DNA of 20,474 nucleotides. It comes from Candidatus Bipolaricaulota bacterium (GTDB taxonomy: Bacteria > Bipolaricaulota > Bipolaricaulia > RBG-16-55-9). Below, piece by piece: positions 1-7,944 of this stretch. A program made the position numbers and the translations under genes. A model generated the notes under the pieces. The model was given only the letters and a program-made list of their open reading frames with translations, was not told the origin of the DNA and ran no database searches. Within the stretch, counting starts at the first letter, position 1, and the number at the start of each line of letters is the position of its first letter. The stretch covers positions 1 to 20,474 of the forward strand of contig JAHEOA010000095.1 in assembly GCA_018609825.1 (NCBI GenBank), read 5' to 3'.

Positions 1-5
1 ATGCC

Positions 6-791
6 TCACTCCTCCAGTTCCAGCGTGATCTCGTCGCTCGCCAGATGGCGAATCCCGTCTTTACCCCGAACGATCAGCCGCCCGTCCTCGGCCAGGCCCT
101 CCACGCGGACGCGTTCCCGGTGGCCCTCGCGAACGACCCCGACGTGTTCGCCCAGGGCCGATACCTTCGGCCACGCCTGGCGTCGGATGGGGTCGAAGCC
201 CGCCGCCCGGAACGTCCCATAGGCGGACGCGATCCCCTCGATCATCGCCGCGGCGGCGTCGGTCACCGTCACGGCTCGTCCCAGGACATGCCGCAGGGTC
301 GTCGCGGGCACGCGGGCGTCGTCGGGGGCGGGATTGCGGACGTTCAGCCCCACGCCGACGATCAGCCAGTCAACCTGGTCCCGTTGCGACGTGGCTTCGA
401 TGAGCGTGCCGCCCAGCTTTCGCCCCGAGATCATGAGATCGTTCGGCCACTTGACGGCAATCGGCAACCGGAAGCGATCGCGCAGGCCTTGCGCCAGCCC
501 GACGGCCACCAGCACGGAGAAACACCCGGCAGGGGCTCGGGGCGTGTCGGGCCGCAGCACCAGCGATGCCCAGAGCCCGCCCGGCGGCGACGCCCAAGCG
601 CGCCCGCGTCGCCCACGGCCCTGCCGCTGTTCGTCCGCCAAGATCATTGTCCCTTCCGCAGCGCCGGACTCGGCCTCGGCCCGGGCGAGGTCCATCGTCG
701 ACGCGACGGCCCCATAACGACGAAGTTGAGCGTCGGGGAACGCGCCTCGCAGCGTCCGGTCGAGCTCGTCGATGGAGGTCGGGGCGCTCAC
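6..791 (-). CDS. birA: Biotin--[acetyl-CoA-carboxylase] ligase, monofunctional
   Basis: Attaches biotin to the carrier domain of biotin enzymes such as acetyl-CoA carboxylase, through biotinyl-5'-AMP, in the cytosol. The 261-residue product shows the family motifs in order: QGRGRRGRAW (57-66, adenylate-binding loop), KWPNDL (114-119, with the catalytic Lys), GVGLN (146-150) and a small beta-rich C-terminal domain. There is no N-terminal helix-turn-helix, so it should be a ligase without the repressor activity of the E. coli protein. The start is GTG at 789-791, whose bases overlap the ileS stop as GTGA; this implies translational coupling and one mRNA with ileS. The stop (TGA, 6-8) lies just inside the window, so the gene is complete, but its terminator is not visible. 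Confidence 0.95.
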   Translation of the reverse strand: MSAPTSIDELDRTLRGAFPDAQLRRYGAVASTMDLARAEAESGAAEGTMILADEQRQGRGRRGRAWASPPGGLWASLVLRPDTPRAPAGCFSVLVAVGLAQGLRDRFRLPIAVKWPNDLMISGRKLGGTLIEATSQRDQVDWLIVGVGLNVRNPAPDDARVPATTLRHVLGRAVTVTDAAAAMIEGIASAYGTFRAAGFDPIRRQAWPKVSALGEHVGVVREGHRERVRVEGLAEDGRLIVRGKDGIRHLASDEITLELEE

Positions 792-3700
792 GACGGCTGC
801 ACCTTGGCCAGGCCGACCTTGGCCGCCAGGCCATTGACGTTCACGTCGTCGACGTAATCGAGCGAGTCGCCCTCCGGCAAGCCCTCGTGGAGTGACACGG
901 CCAACGTCTCGTCCTGGACGTGGGCCTGATACTGCCTGAGCGCGTGTTCGAGTTCGACGTCGGCGGCCACATAGAGCTGGATGCGATCGGAGACCTCGAA
1001 GCCGGCTGCCTTGCGCAGTTGTTGCACGTGATGGACGAGCTCGCGGACGTGGCCCTCGGCGCGCAATTCGGGCGTCAGTTCGGCATCCAGCGCCACGACG
1101 CAGGCGTCGTCGAACGCCACGGGCGCCTCGGATGGGGTCTGGTGACGGACCTCGACGTGTCGGTCGGTCAGTTCGACGGCCGCGCCATCGACGGCGAGCT
1201 GATAGCGTCCGTCGGCGCTCAGGGCCCGCTCGATCTCGCTCGGATCGACGGCTTCCTGAAGGGCTTGCTGGATCGCCGGCGCCTGGGGCCCGAAGTCGGG
1301 GCCGATCGCGGCCATGTTCGGCTCGAGGCGCGTCTGGACGTACTGGTTTCTCAGGTCCTCGTCGGTAAACTGCCAGTCCTTCAGGTTGAGCTCGCGCTTG
1401 ACCAGCTCGTTCAGCTCGTCAGGCAGCGCGCGCGCGTGGCGGTGTTGGACCCACATGGTGCGCAGCGGCTGGCGGACCTTGAGCCCGCAGTTCTGGCGGG
1501 CGGCCCGCCCGAGCGAGACGACCTCGCGCGCCAGCGCCATGTCGCGCTCGAGCGCGTCGTCCATGACGTCGCCGTCGGGCTGGGGGAAGCGGGCCAGGTG
1601 GACGCTCTCGCCTTCGGGGCATCCCAGCCCTCGGTAAATGTCCTCGGTCACAAACGGCGTGAACGGGGCCATCATCTTCGACAGCCCAAGAAGCGCCTCG
1701 TAGAGCGTCGCGTAGGCGCTCCGTTTGTCGTCGGTGAGCTCCGCGCCCCAGAACCGGGGCCGCGAGACGCGCACGTACCAGTTGCTCAGATCATCCACGA
1801 ACGCGTCGATGGCCTGGGTGGCGGTGACGACGTCGTAGGCGTCGAGCGAGGCCGTGACACGTTCCGCCGTGCGCGACAGCCGCGAGACGAGCCAGCGATC
1901 CAGGGTCGCCCGATCGCTCAGCTCGGCCCGGTCGCGCTCGTAGTCGAACCCGTCGATGGAGGCATACAGCGCAAAAAAGTTGTAGACGTTGGCCACGCGA
2001 TTGAGGAAGCCGTAGAGGACCTTGCTCGTCTCCTCCTTGGAGAGCGGGATATCGCGCCAGGGGGCGCTGCCGGAGTAGAGATACCAGCGCAGGGCGTCGG
2101 CCCCAAACTCCTGAGCGAACTCCATGGGATCGAGCACGTTGCCGCGCGACTTGCTCATCTTCTTGCCCTCGGCGTCCAGGCCCATGCCGTTGACCACGAC
2201 GTGGCGGTAGGGGTGCGGGTATTCCCGATTCGGGTACAGCAGCGTGCTCGTGACCAAGAGGGAGTAGAACCAGCCGCGCGTCTGATCCAGCCCCTCGCAG
2301 ATGAAGTCGGCCGGGAACTGCTCCTCGAACGTCGCCTGGTTCTCAAAGGGGGCGTGCCACTGGGCCGTGTGCATCATGCCGGAGTCGAACCAGCAGTCGA
2401 TCACGTAGGGGACGCGCTCCATGGTGCTCTCGCATTCGGGGCATTCGAGCTTGACCGCGTCGACGTAGGGGCGATGGGGCTCGACGTCCTGGGCCAATGT
2501 CGGATCCTGCGCGTGATCGACGAGCTCCGCGCGGCTGCCGACGCAGAGCGTGTGGTTGCCCGTGCTGCAGACCCAGACCGGCAGCGGCGTGCCCCAGTAG
2601 CGATCGCGCGAGAGCGCCCAGTCCTTCATCGACTCCAGGAAGTTGCCGAAGCGCCCGTCGCGCATGTGCTCGGGATGCCAGTGGATCGCCTGGTTGTTGG
2701 CGATGATCTCGTCCTGACGGGCCGTCGTCTGGACGAACCAGGAGTCGAGCGCGTAGTACAACAGCGGCGTGTCGCAGCGCCAGCAGAACGGATAGGTGTG
2801 CTCGTAGGTTGTCTGCTTGTAAAGCTTCCCGTCGGCCTCCAGATCCCGAGTGATCTGCTTGTCGGCGTCCTTGACAAACACGCCCGCATACGGGCCGACC
2901 TCATCGGTGAAGCGCCCGTTCTCATCGACCGTGTGTCGCTTGGGGAGGCCGAAACTCTCGCCCAATTGGTAATCCTCTTCGCCGTACATCACGGCCGTGT
3001 GGACCACGCCGGTCCCCTCGTCCGTGGAGACCATCTCGCCGGTCTCGGCGATCACGTACCAGGCGTTCGGGGCTTCGCCGTCGGCCTCCAGGGCGTCCTT
3101 GAGATGGGGGAAGAGCGGCTCGTAGGCCCACCCGTCCATGTCACGGCCCTTGAGCGCCTCCAGAATCTCGTAGTCGCCCTCGATGACCGTGTCGACGAGC
3201 TCGCTCGCCAGGTAGTAGACCTCGTCGCCCTGCCGGACCTTGGCGTAGTCGATGGACGGCCCGACCGCCAGGGCGACGTTGCCCGGCAGTGTCCAGGGCG
3301 TGGTCGTCCAGGCCAGGATGAACTCGTTCGGCCGATCCTGCAGCGCAAACTTCACGAAGACGGCTGGATCGGTCGTCTGTTCGTATCCTTGGGCGACTTC
3401 GTGCGAACTGAGCGGCGTGCCGCAGCGCGGACAATAGGGCAGCACTTTATGGCCGCGATAGAGCAGGCCTTGGTCCCAGATGGTTTTGAGCGCCCACCAG
3501 ACCGATTCGATGTAGTCGTTCGTGTAGGTGATGTAGGGGTCATCCAGGTCGATCCAGAAGCCCATGCGCCGAATCATCTCTTCCCAGGCGTGGACGTATT
3601 CCCAGACGTTGGCCTTGCAGGTCTCCACGAACGGCTCCACGCCGTAGTCCTCAATCTCTTGCTTGCTGTTGAGGCCGAGCTGCTTCTCGACCTCGAGCTC

Positions 3701-3982
3701 CACGGGCAGCCCGTGGGTGTCCCAGCCGCCCTTGCGCACGACGTGGTAGCCGCGCATCGTCATGTATCGCGGAAAGAGGTCCTTGTAGACGCGGGCCATC
3801 ATGTGGCCGAAGTGCGGCTTGCCGTTGGCCGTGGGCGGCCCCTCAAAGAAGACGTACCGAGGATGATCTTCGGTCTGGCGCAGCGACTTTTCGAATATCG
3901 CCTGCTCGGCCCAGAAGCTCAGCACCTGTGCCTCGCGATCGGACACATCGCTCGTCAGTTTGGGATAGTTGGATTGGGGCAT
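788..3982 (-). CDS. ileS: Isoleucyl-tRNA synthetase, type 2 (eukaryote-like)
   Basis: Charges tRNA-Ile with isoleucine and edits misactivated valine. The product has 1064 residues, near the length of the type 2 class (about 1050-1080) and longer than typical type 1 enzymes (about 920-940). The class I signatures are HFGH (57-60; HIGH variant) and KMSKS (608-612). A CPRCG pair lies near residue 187, the WTTTPWTLPGN editing-domain motif follows, then a CWRC pair, a CPEC pair and a long C-terminal anticodon-binding region. Type 2 enzymes are known to be poorly inhibited by mupirocin; whether this one is cannot be read from sequence alone. It starts with ATG 11 bases after a weak GGGTGA-like ribosome site, has a good promoter just upstream, and is followed by birA with a 4-base overlap. 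Confidence 0.97.
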   Translation of the reverse strand: MPQSNYPKLTSDVSDREAQVLSFWAEQAIFEKSLRQTEDHPRYVFFEGPPTANGKPHFGHMMARVYKDLFPRYMTMRGYHVVRKGGWDTHGLPVELEVEKQLGLNSKQEIEDYGVEPFVETCKANVWEYVHAWEEMIRRMGFWIDLDDPYITYTNDYIESVWWALKTIWDQGLLYRGHKVLPYCPRCGTPLSSHEVAQGYEQTTDPAVFVKFALQDRPNEFILAWTTTPWTLPGNVALAVGPSIDYAKVRQGDEVYYLASELVDTVIEGDYEILEALKGRDMDGWAYEPLFPHLKDALEADGEAPNAWYVIAETGEMVSTDEGTGVVHTAVMYGEEDYQLGESFGLPKRHTVDENGRFTDEVGPYAGVFVKDADKQITRDLEADGKLYKQTTYEHTYPFCWRCDTPLLYYALDSWFVQTTARQDEIIANNQAIHWHPEHMRDGRFGNFLESMKDWALSRDRYWGTPLPVWVCSTGNHTLCVGSRAELVDHAQDPTLAQDVEPHRPYVDAVKLECPECESTMERVPYVIDCWFDSGMMHTAQWHAPFENQATFEEQFPADFICEGLDQTRGWFYSLLVTSTLLYPNREYPHPYRHVVVNGMGLDAEGKKMSKSRGNVLDPMEFAQEFGADALRWYLYSGSAPWRDIPLSKEETSKVLYGFLNRVANVYNFFALYASIDGFDYERDRAELSDRATLDRWLVSRLSRTAERVTASLDAYDVVTATQAIDAFVDDLSNWYVRVSRPRFWGAELTDDKRSAYATLYEALLGLSKMMAPFTPFVTEDIYRGLGCPEGESVHLARFPQPDGDVMDDALERDMALAREVVSLGRAARQNCGLKVRQPLRTMWVQHRHARALPDELNELVKRELNLKDWQFTDEDLRNQYVQTRLEPNMAAIGPDFGPQAPAIQQALQEAVDPSEIERALSADGRYQLAVDGAAVELTDRHVEVRHQTPSEAPVAFDDACVVALDAELTPELRAEGHVRELVHHVQQLRKAAGFEVSDRIQLYVAADVELEHALRQYQAHVQDETLAVSLHEGLPEGDSLDYVDDVNVNGLAAKVGLAKVQPS

Positions 3983-4007
3983 TGTTGATCACCCGGGCGA
4001 CCCGCCT

Positions 4008-4036
4008 ATCTTAACCCTCGACGACAGGGGCGTCAA
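4008..4036 (-). promoter_or_regulatory. Probable sigma70-type promoter of ileS-birA
   Basis: On the minus strand TTGACG (4031-4036) is followed after exactly 17 bases by TAAGAT (4008-4013). Transcription would start near 4001, about 20 bases before the ileS ATG. Position, spacing and hexamers all fit. No T-box-like leader fits in so short a 5' UTR. Confidence 0.6.
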
Positions 4037-4041
4037 TCGGT

Positions 4042-4058
4042 TCAAAACGCTCTTTTGA
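4042..4058. repeat. AT-rich palindrome between purB and ileS promoter
   Basis: TCAAAA-CGCTC-TTTTGA is a perfect inverted repeat (6 + 5 + 6) just upstream of the ileS -35 hexamer and 53 bases past the purB stop. It stands out as AT-rich in a GC-rich region. It could be an operator, part of an UP-like element, or a weak end signal for purB; sequence alone does not decide. Confidence 0.35.
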
Positions 4059-4110
4059 TGAGGGTATACGGAGCGACTCGGTTCGGGTCGCCGGGCCGCG
4101 ATCGATGCGG

Positions 4111-5400
4111 TTACGGATCGGAACCGAAGCGGGCAACGATCGTCTCGACGTGCTTGGTGTGATACGAGAGGTCGAACAGCTCCGCGAGGCGCTCTGGGCT
4201 GATTCGCTCGTGGACGCCTCCGTCGTCATGAAGAACGTCGTGGAGGGATTGGCCGGTCCGTTCGCTCTCGCGGGCGGCGGCGCTCAGGCGCTCGTGGGCC
4301 TCCGTCCGGGGCATGCCGGCGTCGACGAGCGCGAGCAGCACGCCTTGGGAGAAGACGGCGCCCCGGGTCAGGTCGACGTTCTCGCGCATGCGGTCGGCGT
4401 TCACCCGGAGATGCTCCAGGACGCTCGTCGCCTTGGCGAGCATCGTGTGCAGCGCCTGGAAGCTGTCGGGGATGACGACGCGCTCGACCGAGGAGCGCGT
4501 GAGGTCCTGCTCGTGCCAGACGGCCATGTTCTCCACACCCGCCAGCGCGTTGGCGCGCACGATGCGCGCCAAGCCCGCGATGGTCTCGGAGTTGGACGGG
4601 TTCTGCTTGTGGGGCATGGACGACGAGCCGTGCGGGCGTCCTTCGCGGACCTCGTCGATCTCCGCGCGGCTCAGGTTGCGGATCTCGGTGGCGATCCGCT
4701 CCAACGTCCCCGCCGTGATGGCCAGCGCGGTGAGCCCCTCGGCGTGGCGGTCGCGGGCCAGCAGCTGGCTGGCGATGCGGGCGGGCTTCAAGTCGAGCTG
4801 TTCGCAGACGCGGCGCTCGACCTCGGGATCCACGTTGGCGTACGTCCCGACCGATCCGGAAACCTTTCCAATGGCTGCGATCGAACGTGCCCGTTGGAGG
4901 CGCTCGCGATCGCGTGTCAGTTCGTCGTACCAGTTGAGCAGCTTCAGGCCGAACGTGATCGGCTCGGCGTGGACGCCGTGGGTCCGGCCGATCATGACCG
5001 TCGACTGATGCTCGAGGGCGCGTCGCTTGAGGATCGCCAACGCCCGATCGAGCTCGTCGATCAAGATGTCGAGGCCGTCGCGAAGCGCCATGGACAGCCC
5101 CGTGTCGACGACGTCATAGGAGGTCAGTCCGCGGTGGATGTAGCGCCCATGGGGGCCGACTTGGGCCTCCAACGAGCGCACGAACGCCAGAACGTCGTGG
5201 CCGATGTCGGCCTCGATCCGCTTGGCGGCGTCGACGTCGACGTGAGCGCGCTCCTGGATGGCTTGCGCGCTGGATTCCGGGATTTGGCCGAGCTCCAGGA
5301 GCGCATTCGCCACGGCCAACTCGACCTCGAGCCAGCGGCGGTACTTGGCCTCGTCGCTCCAGAGGTCTGACATGGGGGAGCGGGCGTAGCGCTCAATCAT
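4111..5400 (-). CDS. purB: Adenylosuccinate lyase
   Basis: Catalyses two fumarate-releasing steps of purine synthesis: SAICAR to AICAR, and adenylosuccinate to AMP. The product is 429 residues, the size of bacterial PurB of the B. subtilis/Thermotoga type. Visible signatures are TSYDVVDT (93-100), GRTHG with the conserved His (138-142) and the superfamily signature SSSMPHKQNP (259-268). I chose the ATG at 5398-5400 (MIERYARSPMSD), which matches the usual N-terminus and has GAGGAG 7 bases upstream; the open frame runs 20 codons further up but only through ribD. The start lies inside the end of ribD (8-base overlap), so the two are probably translated in tandem from the ribD promoter. Confidence 0.96.
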   Translation of the reverse strand: MIERYARSPMSDLWSDEAKYRRWLEVELAVANALLELGQIPESSAQAIQERAHVDVDAAKRIEADIGHDVLAFVRSLEAQVGPHGRYIHRGLTSYDVVDTGLSMALRDGLDILIDELDRALAILKRRALEHQSTVMIGRTHGVHAEPITFGLKLLNWYDELTRDRERLQRARSIAAIGKVSGSVGTYANVDPEVERRVCEQLDLKPARIASQLLARDRHAEGLTALAITAGTLERIATEIRNLSRAEIDEVREGRPHGSSSMPHKQNPSNSETIAGLARIVRANALAGVENMAVWHEQDLTRSSVERVVIPDSFQALHTMLAKATSVLEHLRVNADRMRENVDLTRGAVFSQGVLLALVDAGMPRTEAHERLSAAARESERTGQSLHDVLHDDGGVHERISPERLAELFDLSYHTKHVETIVARFGSDP

Positions 5401-6514
5401 CGGGGGACTCCTCGCGGCGGGGATAACCCGAGTAGACCATGTCGGGCCCGCTCCAGGCAACCTGGACGTCGCGCAACGGGACGGCCTCTTGAACGCAGGC
5501 GGCGCCGCCCCCGCTGATGGGGCTCGGCGCCGTGGCGCCGCCGATCAGCGTCGGCGCCACGAAGAACGTGACCTTGTCGAGCAAGCCGGCGTCGAGAAAC
5601 GCCCCGGCGACGCTCGATCCGCCTTCTACCAGCACGCTGTCGATCGCGCGCTCGCCCAACTGCGCCATGAGCGCGCCGAGGTCGACGTGACCGTCGGCGT
5701 CGGCCGGCAGCCGCCAGACCTCGATCGCGGTTGGCGTGTCGAGCTGGCGGAGTGTGGCTTCGGCCTCGGGCGACATGTCGACCGTGGCGATGACCGTGGG
5801 CGCCGGGCTGTCCAGATGGAAGAGTTGAGCGTCCGGGGACAGTCGTCCGTGGGTGTCGAGCACGATCCGGATCGGATCCCGACCCTCAACCTGGCGAACC
5901 GTCAGTTGCGGATCGTCTCGCAGGGCCGTGTCGACACCGACGAGCACGGCCGCGCAGCGACGGCGCCACCGATGGACGAGCCCTCGCGATTCCTCGGAGG
6001 AGATCCAACGGGCGTCGCCCGTGCGCGTGGCGATCTTGCCGTCGAGGCTCATGGCGGTCTTGAGCAGGACAAAGGGCAGCCCCGATGTCGCGAACTTCTC
6101 GCGGATCTCGTTCAGGCGCCGGGCCTCGTCGCCCAGAACCCCTTCCACGACGTCGACGCCGGCCTCCCGCAGCTGGGCGATGCCGCGGCCGTTGACTTCG
6201 GGGGTCGGGTCGCGGGTCGCAATCACCGCGCGGGCGATGCCGGCTCCAATGATGCGCTCGACGCACGGCGGGGTGCGTTTCTCGGGGAAGTCGACGCAGG
6301 GCTCGTAGTTGACGTACAGCTCCGCGCCGCGCGCCGCGCCGCCCGCCCTGTCCAAGGCCTGGGCCTCGGCGTGCTCGCCGCGGTATTGGGCGTAATAAGC
6401 TTCGGCGACGATGTCGCCGTTTTTGACGATGACGCAGCCGACGAGGGGGTTCGGGTTGACCTGGCCGGTGCCCCGCTCGGCCAGCTCCAGCGCTCGGCGC
6501 ATGTGGCGCTCCAT
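5393..6514 (-). CDS. ribD: Bifunctional riboflavin deaminase/reductase RibD
   Basis: Performs the second and third steps of riboflavin synthesis: deamination of the GTP cyclohydrolase II product, then NADPH-dependent reduction of the ribosyl side chain. The N-terminal deaminase (about 1-145) has the zinc/proton-shuttle motif HAE (48-50) and the EPC...TPPC cysteines (C73, C84). The C-terminal reductase (about 146-365) has the MSLDGKIA stretch, ISSEESR and VEGGSSVAGAFL. The 373-residue length is normal. The loop between the two zinc cysteines reads CVDFPEKRTPPC, two residues longer than the usual CSHHGRTPPC and lacking its histidines. No other riboflavin gene is nearby; purB follows with an 8-base overlap. 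The ATG at 6512-6514 is used here; an ATG four codons in is also possible. No ribosome-binding site precedes either. Confidence 0.95.
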   Translation of the reverse strand: MERHMRRALELAERGTGQVNPNPLVGCVIVKNGDIVAEAYYAQYRGEHAEAQALDRAGGAARGAELYVNYEPCVDFPEKRTPPCVERIIGAGIARAVIATRDPTPEVNGRGIAQLREAGVDVVEGVLGDEARRLNEIREKFATSGLPFVLLKTAMSLDGKIATRTGDARWISSEESRGLVHRWRRRCAAVLVGVDTALRDDPQLTVRQVEGRDPIRIVLDTHGRLSPDAQLFHLDSPAPTVIATVDMSPEAEATLRQLDTPTAIEVWRLPADADGHVDLGALMAQLGERAIDSVLVEGGSSVAGAFLDAGLLDKVTFFVAPTLIGGATAPSPISGGGAACVQEAVPLRDVQVAWSGPDMVYSGYPRREESPDD

Positions 6515-6523
6515 GCCGCGCTG

Positions 6524-6552
6524 AGCTTAGACGATGGCGCGCCGAGCTTCAA
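6524..6552 (-). promoter_or_regulatory. Probable promoter of ribD-purB, near-leaderless
   Basis: On the minus strand TTGAAG (6547-6552) is followed after 17 bases by TAAGCT (6524-6529). The expected transcription start is around 6517, only about three bases before the ribD ATG. There is therefore no room for a ribosome-binding site or FMN riboswitch, and the mRNA would be essentially leaderless. Confidence 0.5.
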
Positions 6553-6633
6553 CGACCGCTCGGGCTTTCGAATCTCGTTCGCACCCCATCCGCTGTGGGG
6601 GACGTAGGCGGCGGTCGAATCGCATCGGCGCGA

Positions 6634-7308
6634 TCAGTTCTTGGAGACGATCTCCGGCAGCGCGGCCCGCTCGCTCAATCTGACGGGATCGACGATATCG
6701 ATATGATAGCGCTCCTTCGCGATCAACCCCTCCGCGGCAAACCGATTGAGCAGTGTGGTGACGTTCTCGCGGGTGCTTCCCACCAGTTCGGCCAGCTCCT
6801 GATGCGTGATGCGCAGGGCAATCTCCCAGCGGTCGAGCCGTTTGAAGCCGTGTCGTTCGGCGAGATGGAACAGCGTGCGCGCCAGCCGCGTCTCCAAATC
6901 CTTGAAAACCATCTCCTTGAGCCGTGTCTGGACCTCGTTCATGCGCTGGAGGAACAGCTTCAACAGCGAGAGCGCGAGGTCCGGATAGTGCTGGATGTGG
7001 CGTTGCAGCGCCTCCTCCTCGATCACCCAGGCGGTCACTTCCTCCATGGCGTCGGCGCTCGTCTCGCGAAAGGGATGCCCCGCCAGGGCCATTTCGCCGA
7101 ACAAGTGGCCTTCGCCCAAGATCGCCAACGTGAGTCGTTTTCCGCTCTCATCCAGGTGATAGAGCTTCACCCTGCCGTGGCGAACCAGAAACGCGCTCGT
7201 GCCGTGTTGCCGGGGGCGATAGATGGTCTCTCCCTCGCGGTAGGTGGCAAGCGGGCAGAAGCTCTGGAGTTCGCGTTCGAGGGAGGCGATGTTGACCCCA
7301 TTTTCCAT
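6634..7308 (-). CDS. Crp/Fnr-family transcriptional regulator
   Basis: A 224-residue transcription factor of the Crp/Fnr family. The cyclic-nucleotide-binding-type beta-roll spans about residues 15-125, with the FGEM cassette start (70-73); a dimerisation helix covers about 110-145 and a winged helix-turn-helix about 160-215. The recognition helix STRENVTTLLNRF keeps the Arg-Glu pair that reads GTGA half-sites in Crp, but the later Arg is Thr. In the ligand cassette the Arg that contacts cAMP phosphate in E. coli Crp is not clearly in register (HPFRETS), so the effector is uncertain. There is one cysteine only (C18), so no Fnr iron-sulfur cluster is likely. The ATG follows a strong AAGGAGG site. 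A TGC-TAAGAC extended -10-like element near 7360-7370 may be its promoter. Confidence 0.9.
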   Translation of the reverse strand: MENGVNIASLERELQSFCPLATYREGETIYRPRQHGTSAFLVRHGRVKLYHLDESGKRLTLAILGEGHLFGEMALAGHPFRETSADAMEEVTAWVIEEEALQRHIQHYPDLALSLLKLFLQRMNEVQTRLKEMVFKDLETRLARTLFHLAERHGFKRLDRWEIALRITHQELAELVGSTRENVTTLLNRFAAEGLIAKERYHIDIVDPVRLSERAALPEIVSKN

Positions 7309-7524
7309 TTTGTGCGGCCTCCTTTGTTTTCACGATCTGGACCCCTGCACCCATCCCCGTCTTAGCACACTGGCTTGTCCCCTTCCGTGATCCGGGTAAC
7401 CGTCAACGACAGATGGGGGCTTGATCGTGGACATGCTTCAGCGCGTGAGGTGCGGCATCGGGGATCACCCACGGACACCACGGAACCATGGGGCGGCGTT
7501 TGCTCGGCATGCTGTGATGCGGAT

Positions 7525-7557
7525 GACGCTCGACGGACGCTTGACGGACGCTCAACG
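7525..7557 (+). repeat. Three tandem 11-base repeats before the CNB-fold gene
   Basis: GACGCTCGACG, GACGCTTGACG and GACGCTCAACG follow each other without gaps (7525-7535, 7536-7546, 7547-7557) and end at the ribosome-binding site of the following gene. The 11-base period is one DNA helical turn and is not a multiple of three. A repeated protein-binding site or simple slippage could explain it. Confidence 0.6.
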
Positions 7558-7566
7558 GAGGAGGCG

Positions 7567-7944
7567 ATGCCGGTGGTCGACGACGGCCCGCACCCCGAGC
7601 AGCCTGCGCGGTCCCACGGTCGGATCGACGCGGCGGAGGGCGAGGTCCTGTGTGCGAGGGGCGAACCGCTCAACGCGCTGTTCTTGATCCGATCCGGTGA
7701 GGTCGAACTCGTCGGCCAGCGGCGGCGCCAGGTCTTGGGCCCCGGTCAGATCTTCGGCGAACTGAACTTCCGTCGGCCGACGGCGTCGTCATGGACAGCC
7801 CGGGCGCTGTCCGAAGCGTCGCTGCTGCGCATCGACGGGGCGGGCCTTCAGACGCGCTTGGCGGACCGTCGAGACGACGCGCCGTTGCCCCTGCAGGTGC
7901 AGGGGCTCGTCGGATGGGACGACCGGCTCATTTTTGAGCGTTAG
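7567..7944 (+). CDS. Stand-alone cyclic-nucleotide-binding-fold protein
   Basis: A 125-residue protein that looks like the sensor half of a Crp protein without its DNA-binding half. Residues of the type EGEVLCARGEPLNALFLIRSGEVELV...VLGPGQIFGEL match the beta-roll and the start of the phosphate-binding cassette. After GEL the cassette reads NFRRPTASSWTARAL, without the usual Arg-Ser/Thr-Ala pattern, so nucleotide binding may be lost. No helix-turn-helix or other domain follows. I prefer ATG 7567 because GGAGGAGG (7557-7564) sits just upstream; a longer frame from TTG 7375 has no supporting features and no family resemblance. It is divergent from the Crp/Fnr gene and its last 17 bases overlap the end of dnaA. 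Function unknown; it could partner with or modulate the neighbouring regulator. Confidence 0.75.
   Translation: MPVVDDGPHPEQPARSHGRIDAAEGEVLCARGEPLNALFLIRSGEVELVGQRRRQVLGPGQIFGELNFRRPTASSWTARALSEASLLRIDGAGLQTRLADRRDDAPLPLQVQGLVGWDDRLIFER

Noticed and set aside
920..3988. 1022-codon open frame on the plus strand opposite ileS, and similar long frames opposite purB, ribD, dnaA and the ATPase gene
   Set aside because: They are antisense shadows of strongly recognised genes, produced by high third-position GC; the products have no domains and no ribosome-binding sites.
7375..7566. Longer N-terminus (64 extra codons from TTG 7375) for the CNB-fold protein
   Set aside because: The extra residues show no family resemblance and cross the tandem repeats, while ATG 7567 has an excellent ribosome-binding site.
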